A stretch of DNA of 64,000 nucleotides from Rubinisphaera margarita (GTDB taxonomy: Bacteria; Planctomycetota; Planctomycetia; Planctomycetales; Planctomycetaceae): the NCBI RefSeq assembly GCF_022267515.1, contig NZ_JAKFGB010000009.1, positions 558,001 to 622,000 of the forward strand. Reading direction: 5' to 3'. Shown one piece after another: positions 25,606-35,150 of this stretch. Within the stretch, counting starts at the first letter, position 1; each line of letters starts with the position of its first letter. The position numbers and the translations under genes are program-made. Below the pieces are notes generated by a model. It ran no database searches, had not been told where the DNA came from, and saw only the letters and a program-made list of their open reading frames with translations.

Positions 25606-27026
25606 TTCTGGATTCCTTCCAGCGAGCGCTCCCGAATCTGCTTCAGTTTCTCGACCACTTCGGAATGGTCCTCCGCAACATTCGTCATCTCTCCCGGATC
25701 CGCCTTCAGGTTTGCCAGAAACAAGTCCTTGTCGGACTGTGACAGGCCGCCCCGGTTGCTGGTGTCTCGGCAGTTGCCGAGCAGTTTCCAGTCCCCCTGA
25801 CGAACCGCCCATTGAGCATTCTTTCCATTGCCCATCTGCCAGAAGAACTCCTTGTGTGGGGAAGGAGCGGACGCGGATCGGAGGACCTCAGACAGATCCT
25901 TCCCATCCAGATGAGCGGTGCCTGGCGAAATGCCGGCGAGCGCTGCCAGAGTCGGCAGCCAGTCGCAGCCGGTAACCATCTGATCGCGAACCTCGCCCTG
26001 CGCCAGCCCCTTCGGCCAGGAAACGACCGACGGCACGCGAATCCCACCCTCGAACAGGCAACCTTTCGCGCCGCGATAAGGACCGGCGTTGCCGCCCCCG
26101 AAAAACGCCCGCTCTTCCGTGGAATGCCCATGGTCAGACTGGAAGACGACAATCGTGTTTTCCCGGAGGTTGTGTTCTTCGAGGTAATCCAGAACCTCAC
26201 CGACTTTCTCGTCCATTGTGGAGACGAACGCCGCATACTCGCGCCGCGGTGTTGGCAGGTCGGCGTATTCATTCCGCCATTTGTCGGTTCCCTGATACGG
26301 ATAATGGGGCACGTTGATCGCCCAGTAAATCAGGAACGGTTTGTCGTTCGCGCTCTCGATGGCCGCCTTCACTTCGCGAACGGTTAAGTCGGGAAAGAAC
26401 TGACCATCCTCAAAGATCTCCTCGCCATTCCGCCACAAGTCATGTCGATTCGGGCCGTGCCAGTAGAAGAAGTGTGAGTAGTTATCGATGCAGCCTCCCA
26501 TGTGCCCGAACGAACTCGCAAAGCCCTGAGCATTCGGCATCGTCTCGGGGGTGTATCCCAGATGCCATTTGCCGACATGTGCCGTCGTGTACCCGGCATC
26601 CTGAAAGACTTCGCCAACCGTATACTCCGTCGGCGGCATACCGGACTTGCCTTCCTGCGAACTCACATTCGAAGGCACCCCGGCTCGCACCGGAAACCGC
26701 CCCGTCAACAACCCCGCCCGAGACGCCGAGCAGATACAACTCGGAGCATACATCTGCGTAAACCGCACCCCGGTCTCAGCCAGTCGATCAATACCCGGCG
26801 TCTGCAGATCCGCCGATCCATAGCATTTCGCATCCAGCGTTCCCTGATCATCGGTGTAGATGATGAGCACGTTGGGGGCATTGCCTGGAGACGCAGAAAA
26901 TGCTGTTTTTGACGAACACAGTCCCGAGTATGTTGTCAGCGCGGCAAGTAGCAGTGTCGTTATTCTGTGTAGTAAATGTTTGGTGGAGTGAGCTGCGGTG
27001 CGGAGTGTCGCGGTATCCGGTTCCAT
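25602..27026 (-). CDS. Sulfatase (CxAxR type), exported
   Basis: A 474-residue sulfatase with an extended N-terminus. The hydrophobic segment at about 18-36 looks like a signal peptide. Metal ligands lie in VLIIYTDDQGTLD (D59-D60). The maturation motif is C99-S-A-S-R103, the alanine variant common in bacterial sulfatases. HVGKWHLGY, VFQSDHGHSTEE and AKGCLFEGGIRVPSVVSWP complete the active site. The C-terminal part includes GDWKLLGNC. It lies upstream of, and overlaps by four bases, the degenerate regulator gene, so the two are translationally coupled. Substrate unknown. Confidence 0.93.
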   Translation of the reverse strand: MEPDTATLRTAAHSTKHLLHRITTLLLAALTTYSGLCSSKTAFSASPGNAPNVLIIYTDDQGTLDAKCYGSADLQTPGIDRLAETGVRFTQMYAPSCICSASRAGLLTGRFPVRAGVPSNVSSQEGKSGMPPTEYTVGEVFQDAGYTTAHVGKWHLGYTPETMPNAQGFASSFGHMGGCIDNYSHFFYWHGPNRHDLWRNGEEIFEDGQFFPDLTVREVKAAIESANDKPFLIYWAINVPHYPYQGTDKWRNEYADLPTPRREYAAFVSTMDEKVGEVLDYLEEHNLRENTIVVFQSDHGHSTEERAFFGGGNAGPYRGAKGCLFEGGIRVPSVVSWPKGLAQGEVRDQMVTGCDWLPTLAALAGISPGTAHLDGKDLSEVLRSASAPSPHKEFFWQMGNGKNAQWAVRQGDWKLLGNCRDTSNRGGLSQSDKDLFLANLKADPGEMTNVAEDHSEVVEKLKQIRERSLEGIQN

Positions 27027-27321
27027 GGCCTTCGTCTCCAGTTACGTGAGCAAAACGCTGGTGTGAGTATCCGAGTATCAATCGCGGGGGCCTCATGGTC
27101 AATCCAGCGCCGGACAATTCCCCGATCAAAGGCAGGGACACGATGAATCGAGCTCCCGGGAAGCGTCGTCAATCGCAGGGTTCGGCCAGACGCGGAAATG
27201 ACAAACCTGCGGGACGCTCAGAAAACGCGAAGTCGAGTGTGCACTGTCACGTGAGACGCTGACATGGGCGAACCTGGCCTCGGGATCGAAACAAAGCCCG
27301 GGGACGAAGCGGTGGGGCTCA

Positions 27322-28278
27322 TCATACGTTCTGAGGAATCCGCGCGGCGGGGGCCTTATTCGGCCGCGAGAACAGGATTCTCTTCCACTTATTCACCTGG
27401 CCCAGGTACTGCATGACGGAGACCGTGCACCTGGCTCTTTCCGAGAGCGACAGGGGAGCTCGGCGAACCGCCGACAGATAGCCTTTGAGGAGTACGAGAC
27501 GATCCGAGGGAATGCGGCTGGACGTCTTTCCGTGAACGAAGTGGGCTCGTTCCTGAGGTGTTTCGATCTGGGCCGATGCTCCGCGGTGAATTCTCTTATA
27601 GAACAGGACGTCTGGGATCTCGGCGAACCGGGCGTGCAATGCGAGTTCAGCCATCAGAACTTTTTCTGGGCCGTAGCACTGTGGAAACAGGCCCGTTCGG
27701 CTGAGAATTTCGGTACGAATCAAACCGTAAGAATCGGAGCACCACGTCGTTCCGAGAATGACAGAGTGAAAGCGATTACAGGCGGCTCGGTCGGCGCGCG
27801 TGTAGCCTGGTTTGACGAGGCCCGTTTCCAGCAGACTGTGAGAGGAATGACCGGCGAGAATGGCAGGATCTTCTTCCGGGGCGATGACCGTGCCTGCTTC
27901 GTCGATATGCAGAACGCGGCACTGGCACCAGCCGACGTCAGGCTCAGAATCCAGCAGTTGAACGCACTGTTCCAGCCACCGCTCATCGTAAACATCGTCG
28001 TGGCCGATCCACTTGAAGTACTCCCCCTGGGCGTAGTCGACAAGCAGATTGTGGTTTCGAACGGCTCCCACATTCTCTGGTTGCCTGATGTAACGGATAC
28101 GCTCATCTTTTTCCTGCCAGGATCGGCAGAGGCGTTCCGTTTCGTCCGTTGAGGCGTTATCCGAGATGATCAACTCGAAATCTTCGAACGTCTGCGACAG
28201 CATGGACTGCAGGCACTCATCGAGATAATTGGCCGCATTGTAAACAGGCAGGCCGATGCTCACTCTTGGCTTTGTCAT
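27322..28278 (-). CDS. Family 2 glycosyltransferase
   Basis: A 318-residue cytosolic enzyme. The ATG at 28278 has GGAAG 7 bases upstream; the ATG at 28296 lacks a site. GT-A fold features are PRVSIGLPVYNAANYLDECL, SQTFEDFELIISDNASTDET (nucleotide-binding Asp) and YFKWIGHDDVYDERWLEQCV (DxD-like HDD). No membrane segments are present. It would transfer a sugar from an NDP donor onto the lipid-linked repeat unit. It is the last gene of the 12-gene minus-strand exopolysaccharide run, 49 bp after the GT4 gene. Confidence 0.92.
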   Translation of the reverse strand: MTKPRVSIGLPVYNAANYLDECLQSMLSQTFEDFELIISDNASTDETERLCRSWQEKDERIRYIRQPENVGAVRNHNLLVDYAQGEYFKWIGHDDVYDERWLEQCVQLLDSEPDVGWCQCRVLHIDEAGTVIAPEEDPAILAGHSSHSLLETGLVKPGYTRADRAACNRFHSVILGTTWCSDSYGLIRTEILSRTGLFPQCYGPEKVLMAELALHARFAEIPDVLFYKRIHRGASAQIETPQERAHFVHGKTSSRIPSDRLVLLKGYLSAVRRAPLSLSERARCTVSVMQYLGQVNKWKRILFSRPNKAPAARIPQNV

Positions 28279-28327
28279 TGGAAGTCTTCCATTCATTGGG
28301 GCCGTATCAGATCGAACGCGTCGCCGG

Positions 28328-29542
28328 CTAGGGGCAGACCGCGTGGCCGGCTGCTTCTGGACTCGGTCGTCGCGCGTCGCGATTCGCCAGAGCCTTTTCG
28401 TAAATGTCGATTAACGCCTGGTAACTGACTTCGGGAACGTATCGCTGTTCGAACTCGATGCGGGCAGCTGCCCCCATTCGCACGCGAGTTTCGTCTGCTC
28501 GGGAAAGCTTTTCGACACACGCCGCGAGTTCATCGGCGTTGCCTGGGGCGAACAGCCATCCGGTTTTGTTCTCTGTCACGAGTTCTTCCATCGCTCCAAG
28601 TCGGGATGCGATGACTGGAGTTCCGGTCGCGAACGCTTCCATCGTGGTTCGGCCAAAGGTTTCGTACCAGATGGACGGCATGATCAGGAAACCGGCTTCC
28701 TGGATTTTCTGGCACGTCTCCTGAAACGGAAGTTGCCCATGCACCTTGATCAGCGGTTGGCGTTCTGCGGCTGCGCGGACAAGTTCCATCAGCGGGCCAT
28801 CGCCCACGATGTGAAGTTCAACGGGAGACGAAAGCTTCTCCCAGGCATTCAGCAGAGTTTCGATTCCTTTTTCGGGCGACAGTCGGCCGACAAAGATCGC
28901 GTGATTCGTTTTGTTGTGACCGACTCCCGGATCAGGGTAGGCCATATTCGGTTTGATCGAGATCTTTTCGGCGGGGATTCCGCTTTCGATGAATTTGTTT
29001 CGTGCGAACTCTGTCAGCGTGAGGAAGTGGTCGACTGTCTCCGTCCATGTTCCGCGGAGTCTGTGAAAGGCGTTGAGGCCGGCGATGGCCAGCGTCGCTG
29101 CTCGACTTCCCTGATAACAGCCGTGTTTCACGGCAGCCAGTTGCAGCCGTTTGCCGACGCACTTCTCACAAACTTTTCCATCCCGCATCAACACAGCGGC
29201 CGGACAGATCAGGCGGTAGTTTCGCAGCGACTGCACAACGGCAATCGATTCCTCGTGAGCCGCATGGAGGATTGATGGCGAAAGCAACGGAAACGAATTG
29301 GTGCAGTGCATTAAGTCCGGCTGGTGGGACCGGATCATCTCCCGCACTTCGGCATGGGCTTCCCGATTCCAGATGGTCTTTCGAGCCTGCGTGAGCCGGG
29401 ACGCATCCGTCAGCTCGTCATTTCGACGGGAGTACGTGATGACTTCGTGTCCGTTGGATTCGAGCAGCCACTGCTCGTCTTCAAAGGCCTGATCTTCGCC
29501 CCCTCGCTGTCGGTAGTACGTGTGACAGAGCAGAACTCTCAT
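28328..29542 (-). CDS. Family 4 glycosyltransferase
   Basis: A 404-residue GT-B enzyme. The N-terminal domain begins MRVLLCHTYYRQRGGEDQ, where the RGGED motif binds the acceptor side. The C-terminal donor domain includes HAIFVGRLSPEKGIETLL and IMPSIWYETFGRTTMEAFATG, with the E-x7-E motif of retaining GT4 enzymes. A cysteine-rich patch (CPAAVLMRDGKVCEKC) is typical of EPS GT4 proteins with a GKxC-type insert. The start ATG overlaps the upstream gene's stop as ATGA, so it is translationally coupled to the polymerase-like gene. Acceptor sugar unknown. Confidence 0.93.
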   Translation of the reverse strand: MRVLLCHTYYRQRGGEDQAFEDEQWLLESNGHEVITYSRRNDELTDASRLTQARKTIWNREAHAEVREMIRSHQPDLMHCTNSFPLLSPSILHAAHEESIAVVQSLRNYRLICPAAVLMRDGKVCEKCVGKRLQLAAVKHGCYQGSRAATLAIAGLNAFHRLRGTWTETVDHFLTLTEFARNKFIESGIPAEKISIKPNMAYPDPGVGHNKTNHAIFVGRLSPEKGIETLLNAWEKLSSPVELHIVGDGPLMELVRAAAERQPLIKVHGQLPFQETCQKIQEAGFLIMPSIWYETFGRTTMEAFATGTPVIASRLGAMEELVTENKTGWLFAPGNADELAACVEKLSRADETRVRMGAAARIEFEQRYVPEVSYQALIDIYEKALANRDARRPSPEAAGHAVCP

Positions 29543-30852
29543 GATCTCCCCTTTGCTCCCGCGAGACGACGGAGCTGGAATTCGCTGCCGAGCCCGATCC
29601 CAAGTAATGTGAAGAACACGACCGTCTCAGGTTGAACGGGACCGAGAATCGAATCGCTCGTAAGCGACCATCCCAGATACCAGCAACCAACCGTCGTCAT
29701 CAGCAGGGCCATCGGGCGAGTAGCCGACGCTCGCCATAGGGTCCAGTTCGTTTTGCCGTATGTGGTGAGCAGTCCGATCACGAACAGTAGAGCTCCGATG
29801 ACCCCGGTCGTCGCCAGGGCCTGAAGCCAGATGTTGTGAGCGGGGAAATTGCCTTCGCGATACCAGACTTCGATCTCTCCGGTTGAGGAGGTCATGAAAT
29901 ACCCGTGGCCAATCCAGGGAGACTCCAGAAATGAGGACCAGACCGTTGTCCAAAGCTCATTTCGCCCGGAAAGCTCCCTGAGCTGGTCCAGGGACTGGCC
30001 TCGCATCAGAAATTCTTCAACGCCTTCTCCACCGGAACCAACAAGCCTTAAACCAGGATCGACGGTGAGGTAAAGAACGAACACGCCGCAAAGCAGCATC
30101 AGCCCGCTGGACCAGATCTTTCTGTTCGTTGCGACGAACACCAGGCCGGCGCTTAACAGAAAGGTGAGAGCCAGGCTCGTTCGGTTGGCGGCGAACACCA
30201 GCACGGCGGCGTAGACGCAGAGACCGGGAACAAACAAAAGTCTGGCCCACAGCCAACGCCATTTCAGCCGCGCCACCAGAAGAATCAGGATGCCGAGTGA
30301 GGCTGTCGCGGCTCCATTTGTCGCATGCAGCAATCCTTCTCCAACCCGTTGCAAACTCCCACTGGCGGGAACGGCGATCCGCAAGACGAGAAGCATCGCG
30401 CAGATGAACAACAGCGACAGCGAGACAAACGACAGAATGAACGAGGTGTCCCGTTCATCCTTCCAGAGCATGGCGATTGCCAGACTCATTAACAGGAGAA
30501 TTGCCAGACTGCCCGACTGTCCCAGCGAGATCGTTCTCAACGGAGACCACATCGTCGAAACGACGGCCCAGCCGATGAAAAGAATGAGCCAGCACGAACG
30601 AGCGGTCGCGAAGTGGAGTGACGGCCGGCATCGTTGCCAGGTCAGGAGTCCCAGAAACAGCAGCCCGCAGACGGCTCGCCCCGCGACCTTGCACTTCGCA
30701 ATCCAGTCGACGTCATTCCCACTTTCCCGTTCCACGAGGGAAAAGGTCAGCAGCATCATGATGAGCCCGCAGAGGAGCGGGACGATCAGGAGTTCGCGTG
30801 ACGACGTCCGGAGATGTGGTGCTCGGTCCGCGTGATAGACAACGACTGCCAT
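29539..30852 (-). CDS. O-antigen ligase / Wzy polymerase-like membrane protein
   Basis: A 437-residue polytopic membrane protein. The ATG at 30852 overlaps the flippase stop (TAATG). About eleven hydrophobic helices are visible. A large periplasmic loop carries GRNELWTTVWSSFLESPWIGHGYF and NFPAHNIWLQALATTGVIG. The PAHNxWLQ block is the hallmark of the O-antigen ligase (WaaL/Wzy_C) family. In this setting, beside Wzx, Wzz and Wza homologues, it is most likely the polymerase that joins repeat units in the periplasm, though ligase and polymerase cannot be separated by sequence alone. Confidence 0.88.
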   Translation of the reverse strand: MAVVVYHADRAPHLRTSSRELLIVPLLCGLIMMLLTFSLVERESGNDVDWIAKCKVAGRAVCGLLFLGLLTWQRCRPSLHFATARSCWLILFIGWAVVSTMWSPLRTISLGQSGSLAILLLMSLAIAMLWKDERDTSFILSFVSLSLLFICAMLLVLRIAVPASGSLQRVGEGLLHATNGAATASLGILILLVARLKWRWLWARLLFVPGLCVYAAVLVFAANRTSLALTFLLSAGLVFVATNRKIWSSGLMLLCGVFVLYLTVDPGLRLVGSGGEGVEEFLMRGQSLDQLRELSGRNELWTTVWSSFLESPWIGHGYFMTSSTGEIEVWYREGNFPAHNIWLQALATTGVIGALLFVIGLLTTYGKTNWTLWRASATRPMALLMTTVGCWYLGWSLTSDSILGPVQPETVVFFTLLGIGLGSEFQLRRLAGAKGRS

Positions 30853-32168
30853 TACAGAGTCTCCTCCTCTGAAGGATCCGCCGAGATCGCGAGTAAAGCG
30901 TGCCAGCGAGCCCATGAAGTCGCTGAGCTTCCTGCGAGAAGTGCCAGCGCGGCGCCGGTGATCTGCAGAGAGTGGATGAGTGGAACGGCGAGAATCAGCA
31001 TCACCACCAGGCCCAGGCAGCTTGATCGAAGATTGACGTGAGGATGATCCAACGCTCGAAGTGCATGGTTCGCCGTGTCTCCGATGACTTCAGCCAGGAG
31101 CGCAAAGCTGGCGATGATCAGCGCACCGACGCCTGAAGCGTAACTGGGCGATCCGTAGATGAGTTCGAGCAGATCCTGGCCAAAGATCGCGATCACACAG
31201 CAGAAGACGCCCACGAGTGCGCCGAGTCCACAGGTCGCCTGAAAGATCATGCGACGCAGACTGGCGATCCCACCTTGATCGAACGCCCGAGCCGCGTGGG
31301 GAGCCATCAGGTTATTCGCAGCGAGGAGGACAGGATTCAGCAGCGCGACAATCGTCATGCAGGCTGCGAAGATCCCGGTTCCTTCCAGGCCGACCTGAAA
31401 GAGCAGAATCCAACTGAGCGAATGCCAGGTCAACAGTTCCGCCACCTGACTTCCAAGGTTCCATCGACCGAAGTTCCAGTGACGCCGGGCCACGGCTGCC
31501 AGCATCGAGGTTCGCGGGGTCAGGCGCGATCGACGACGGTAGAAGTACAGCCCCGAGGCGATTGCTGTTCCGAGAGACGTAGCAATCACGGCGGTATAAG
31601 CATCGAGCATGCCGTTCAAAACCAGCAGGAGAATCCCCGTCAATTGCACGCAGGCGACGATGGTGTCGGTGATCACGGCGTCTCGCAGATTCAGCGCGGC
31701 AAAGCCGAGTTGGCGAACCAGCTCTCTGGCCAGCAACGCAGGAAGACAGATCGCAAGCAGCGCGAGCATTGTTCCGTTCAACTGAGCGGGCCCCACCAGA
31801 GCGGCGATGCCGGCTCCTCCTGTCACGACCAGCGACATCGACAGAGCGAGCAACCAGAAGAGTGCCAGAACGGTGCGCGGGTAATCGGGATCGGCGTTCT
31901 CGCTCGATCGATTACTGAAGATCGAGAATGGGCCCATCACGAGCGACTGCTGAATACCAAGGGCCAGAAGAAACAGCGACATGAGCAGCGAATAGTTCGC
32001 CAGTTCCTCAACGCCACAGAATCGGCCGATGGCAATCGTTGTCGCAAACCGGCTTCCACTGACGACGATCTGATCGATCAGCGACAGTGAGCCGTTTGTC
32101 AGAATCAGCTTCGATGTGATCGACGTCGACCGAGCACGCGGAGCTGGCGGAGTAGCGACCGGACACAT
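30852..32168 (-). CDS. Polysaccharide flippase (Wzx/MATE superfamily)
   Basis: A 438-residue protein with about twelve hydrophobic helices. The N-terminus has LILTNGSLSLIDQIVVSGSRFATTIAIGRFCGVEELANYS, the lipid-linked-oligosaccharide flippase start pattern, followed by paired 6-helix halves. It would move undecaprenyl-linked repeat units across the inner membrane. It begins 3 bp after the Wzz-like gene and overlaps the polymerase-like gene by one base, forming the Wzz-Wzx-Wzy block. The C-terminal cytosolic tail is short and acidic. Confidence 0.9.
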   Translation of the reverse strand: MCPVATPPAPRARSTSITSKLILTNGSLSLIDQIVVSGSRFATTIAIGRFCGVEELANYSLLMSLFLLALGIQQSLVMGPFSIFSNRSSENADPDYPRTVLALFWLLALSMSLVVTGGAGIAALVGPAQLNGTMLALLAICLPALLARELVRQLGFAALNLRDAVITDTIVACVQLTGILLLVLNGMLDAYTAVIATSLGTAIASGLYFYRRRSRLTPRTSMLAAVARRHWNFGRWNLGSQVAELLTWHSLSWILLFQVGLEGTGIFAACMTIVALLNPVLLAANNLMAPHAARAFDQGGIASLRRMIFQATCGLGALVGVFCCVIAIFGQDLLELIYGSPSYASGVGALIIASFALLAEVIGDTANHALRALDHPHVNLRSSCLGLVVMLILAVPLIHSLQITGAALALLAGSSATSWARWHALLAISADPSEEETL

Positions 32169-32171
32169 GGA

Positions 32172-33761
32172 TTAATACCACGCTTCATTGAGCATGGCTG
32201 TCGCCCGGTGGACCCTGGTGGCAGGATCGTCATCGGTCGGGCTGTGTGTCGTCTGGCGAGAATAGGTCTGCTCCGGGTCCGTCACTGGAACTCGCGGCGA
32301 GCCCGGATTCCGATTGTCGGTCAGCAACACGGTCGATACAGCCAGCCCGCCCGAGAACAGGAAGCCGATGATCAACACGAGAGCCTTTTTAGGGCTGGCC
32401 GCTTTCAGAATCAGAGAAGGCCGTTGAACCACGTTGACGTTGGAGATGCCACTGTCGGCCATAGCCGCTTCGATTCGAGTCTCTTCGGTTCGCTCGGCAT
32501 AATTGGACAGTTTCTGACGCAGCAGTTCGACGGTCTGTTCGAGAGTGATCATTTCACTCTCCTGGCTGTTCAGATCTGCCAGCTGGGTGCGGACCTGAAC
32601 CAGAGACTCATCCAGGGAACTGATTCGGGCTCTCAGAGAGACCGCGTTCGACTCCTCGTACAGGAGTTTGACGTTCATTTCCTGCCACGCGGGATTGACG
32701 GCATTTGTTACCTGACTGGGCTCTTCCAGAGTGGACTGAAGCACCCGCTTCGCCTCATCGCGACGTCTGCGCACAGCGATCACGGCCGGATGACTCTCGG
32801 TGAAGCGAGCGAGCAATTCACCTTCCCGAATGGTCAGCATGCTCAATTCCCGACGCAGGGTCCCGGTCGCGTCATCGGGTAAACCGGTCACCGATTCGGC
32901 GATGCGGCGTTCGGGGAGCTTATCGATCGCAATCCGAAGCGATTTCAGCATTGCTTCGGAAGCCTTGAGCGATGTGACAGCCGTGAGCCGTTCCTGTTCC
33001 AGCTGGCTGATCTGAGTCTGAATCGAATCCCGTCGCGTATAGATCGAGACGGTTCCGAGTTTCTCCCGAAAGGCTCTCAACTTTTCCGAAGCCGCCAGGT
33101 ACTGTTCCCGAATCTCGGCGGTCTGGCCTTCGAAGAATTCGAACGATCCATTCGTGCGGTGAGCGGTAAACTGCTGTTGCTGGAAGAGATCGACATACTC
33201 GGTCAGGATGGCCTGAGCGAGCTGCGGCGAGTCCGCGAAACACTCCACGGTGATGACGCTCGACTCTTTTTCGCGGTCCTGCTCAATATCGCCAATCAGC
33301 GACTTGATCGCTTTCTCTTTGCGAAGCGAGGCTCCTTCATCGGATTGCGCGAGTGTCGCTGGCTGCTTGCGTCGCTGCTGCCACTCCTCGTAGTCGAATG
33401 GTCGGTCCCCCAGAATGACGTCGACGCCGATGCGATCAGCGACCTGGTCGAACAGTCCGCGGGTTTTGAGAAGATCCATGACGGATGCAATCTCGCTTTC
33501 CCGAGTCTGATGCAACTGGACAGTCTGTCCCGTTGTAGCCGTCGGATCGACAGCCAGGCTTTCCCGTCCGACGCGCACGAAGAGTTTCGCGTCGGATCGA
33601 TAAGCCCTGGGACAGATCAGAAGGCCGAGCGTAATTAACGCCATGGCGAAGATGAAAATGGACAGAGCCTGAAACCGCCGCCGCCATAACGTCGCGCCCA
33701 TTTTGCGGACAACGACGACGGGGTCCAGTTCGACATACTCGGATTGATTGGGAAGCTGCAT
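32172..33761 (-). CDS. Wzz/GumC-type polysaccharide chain-length protein
   Basis: A 529-residue inner-membrane protein. The first membrane helix lies at about residues 31-50 (ALSIFIFAMALITLGLLI), and RAYRSDAKLFVRVGRESL starts the Wzz domain. The long middle region is coiled-coil (about 160-410, with many Glu/Gln heptads such as ESEMITLEQTVELLRQKLSNYAERTEETRIEAAM). The second helix is at about 455-475, after a PSLILKAASPKKALVL proline-rich block. The tail of about 50 residues has no Walker motifs, so the usual BY-kinase domain is absent. It controls polymer length together with polymerase and exporter. The 188-bp gap upstream may hold an internal promoter. Confidence 0.92.
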   Translation of the reverse strand: MQLPNQSEYVELDPVVVVRKMGATLWRRRFQALSIFIFAMALITLGLLICPRAYRSDAKLFVRVGRESLAVDPTATTGQTVQLHQTRESEIASVMDLLKTRGLFDQVADRIGVDVILGDRPFDYEEWQQRRKQPATLAQSDEGASLRKEKAIKSLIGDIEQDREKESSVITVECFADSPQLAQAILTEYVDLFQQQQFTAHRTNGSFEFFEGQTAEIREQYLAASEKLRAFREKLGTVSIYTRRDSIQTQISQLEQERLTAVTSLKASEAMLKSLRIAIDKLPERRIAESVTGLPDDATGTLRRELSMLTIREGELLARFTESHPAVIAVRRRRDEAKRVLQSTLEEPSQVTNAVNPAWQEMNVKLLYEESNAVSLRARISSLDESLVQVRTQLADLNSQESEMITLEQTVELLRQKLSNYAERTEETRIEAAMADSGISNVNVVQRPSLILKAASPKKALVLIIGFLFSGGLAVSTVLLTDNRNPGSPRVPVTDPEQTYSRQTTHSPTDDDPATRVHRATAMLNEAWY

Positions 33762-33949
33762 GGATCGATCACTCGCGCTGCGTGGGAATTGCTTTCCGTG
33801 TGCAGAGAGCGTGCGGCGACCATTCGTGAAGGTATTGCACCATCGCTAATAGGCCACTGCTGGATAGCGTCTGCAATCAACCATAGTTCACGATGTTGCG
33901 TCCCGTCGCAGATTCGCGCTGACTTTTTGCAACATTCAGTCAGCAATCA

Positions 33950-35107
33950 TCAGTGAACCGCCTCAAGCGGATTGGCGTTATCCGAAGAGCCGGCAGAGCC
34001 TGTTCCGCGCCGCCCGGCTGCCATTGCCTCCTGATAGTCTCGAATCTGACGGATCGAATGGAGGCGAACCGGCTCGGATTCGTAACAGAAGTGCTGGAAC
34101 CACTCGACAGTCCGTCCGATCGCTTCTCGGACATCCCAGGAGGGCTTCCAGCCCAGTTCTCGCATCGCCTTGTCGATCGAGAGATGCAGCAGAGTGGCTT
34201 CGTGAACTTGCCCCGGGGTGCTGCCATCGACCCAGCTCCCACTTCCCCATCGGGAGATGAACTCCTCGGTCACTTCCTGGACGGAGAGTTCATTACCCGA
34301 CAGAGGCCCGATATTGTAGCCCGTGCAGAAGCGGCCATCAGGCGCCTGATAAGCTTTCGAGACCAGTGTCAGATAACCACTCAAAGCCTGGAGAACGTGC
34401 TGCCAGGGACGATAGGCCGAAGGGTTCCGAAGTTCGACAGCGCGTCCTTCAATCAGGGAGTGAACCAGATCGACGATCAGCGCGTTGGCCGTCCAGTCGC
34501 CCCCGCCAATGACGTTACCCGCCCGGGCACTGGTCAGCTTGACCCCGTGCTCTGCGATGCGCGACGGATGAAAGAACGAGTGTCGATAAGAGCGGATCGC
34601 GATCTCCGCGGCTCCTTTGCTGCCGCCGTAAGGGTCATGATCACCAAACGCGTCGGTCTCGCGGTAACCCCAAATCTGCTCACGATTCTCGTAGCACTTG
34701 TCGCTCGTGACGCAAAGAACCGTGACGGGCTTGTTCAAACGACGCACACACTCCAGGACACTGATCGTGCCCATGACGTTGATATCGAATGTCTCTCTAG
34801 GACTGAGGTAGCCAGTCTTCACGACGGTTTGAGCCGCCAAATGCAGGATAATGTCCGGATCGCAGGCCTGCATCGCCGCGAACATCCGTTCTTCGTCGCG
34901 GATGTCTCCAATGTGATGGCCATCAAGATCCTGGCGGACCGAAGCCACCTCGAAGTGGCTGGGATTGGTTGGAGGTTCCCACGAATATCCCGTCACGCTG
35001 GCTCCCAGTTCCTTGAGCCAGAGCGCCAACCAGGATCCTTTGAATCCGGTATGGCCTGTCACAAAGATGCGTTTGCCGGCGTAGATTCCGTCGAATGGTT
35101 CTGACAT
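33950..35107 (-). CDS. rfbG: CDP-glucose 4,6-dehydratase
   Basis: A 385-residue short-chain dehydrogenase-type enzyme that converts CDP-glucose to CDP-4-keto-6-deoxyglucose. Motifs: NAD-binding TGHTGFKGSW (18-27), LAAQTVVKTGY, the active-site threonine block TSDKCYENRE (134-143) and the catalytic Y160-G-G-S-K164. SARAGNVIGGGDW and a YRPWQHVLQAL block are specific for the CDP-glucose dehydratase group. The ATG at 35107 gives a start consistent with family length; a TTG at 35128 is weaker. The enzyme making its substrate, glucose-1-phosphate cytidylyltransferase, is encoded in the divergent operon at 46997, so both operons feed one pathway. Confidence 0.95.
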   Translation of the reverse strand: MSEPFDGIYAGKRIFVTGHTGFKGSWLALWLKELGASVTGYSWEPPTNPSHFEVASVRQDLDGHHIGDIRDEERMFAAMQACDPDIILHLAAQTVVKTGYLSPRETFDINVMGTISVLECVRRLNKPVTVLCVTSDKCYENREQIWGYRETDAFGDHDPYGGSKGAAEIAIRSYRHSFFHPSRIAEHGVKLTSARAGNVIGGGDWTANALIVDLVHSLIEGRAVELRNPSAYRPWQHVLQALSGYLTLVSKAYQAPDGRFCTGYNIGPLSGNELSVQEVTEEFISRWGSGSWVDGSTPGQVHEATLLHLSIDKAMRELGWKPSWDVREAIGRTVEWFQHFCYESEPVRLHSIRQIRDYQEAMAAGRRGTGSAGSSDNANPLEAVH

Positions 35108-35150
35108 GGGTCGTTGCAATCCGTTCAAGAGAAATATGTGAAGGGCCGGT

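Noticed and set aside
33880..33945. ATGTTGC/GCAACAT inverted repeat upstream of the Wzz-like gene
   Set aside because: Arms of 7 bp separated by about 30 bp in a moderately AT-rich gap are expected by chance; no second copy was seen.
33953..35104. 383-codon plus-strand open frame
   Set aside because: Exact antisense shadow of the CDP-glucose dehydratase gene.
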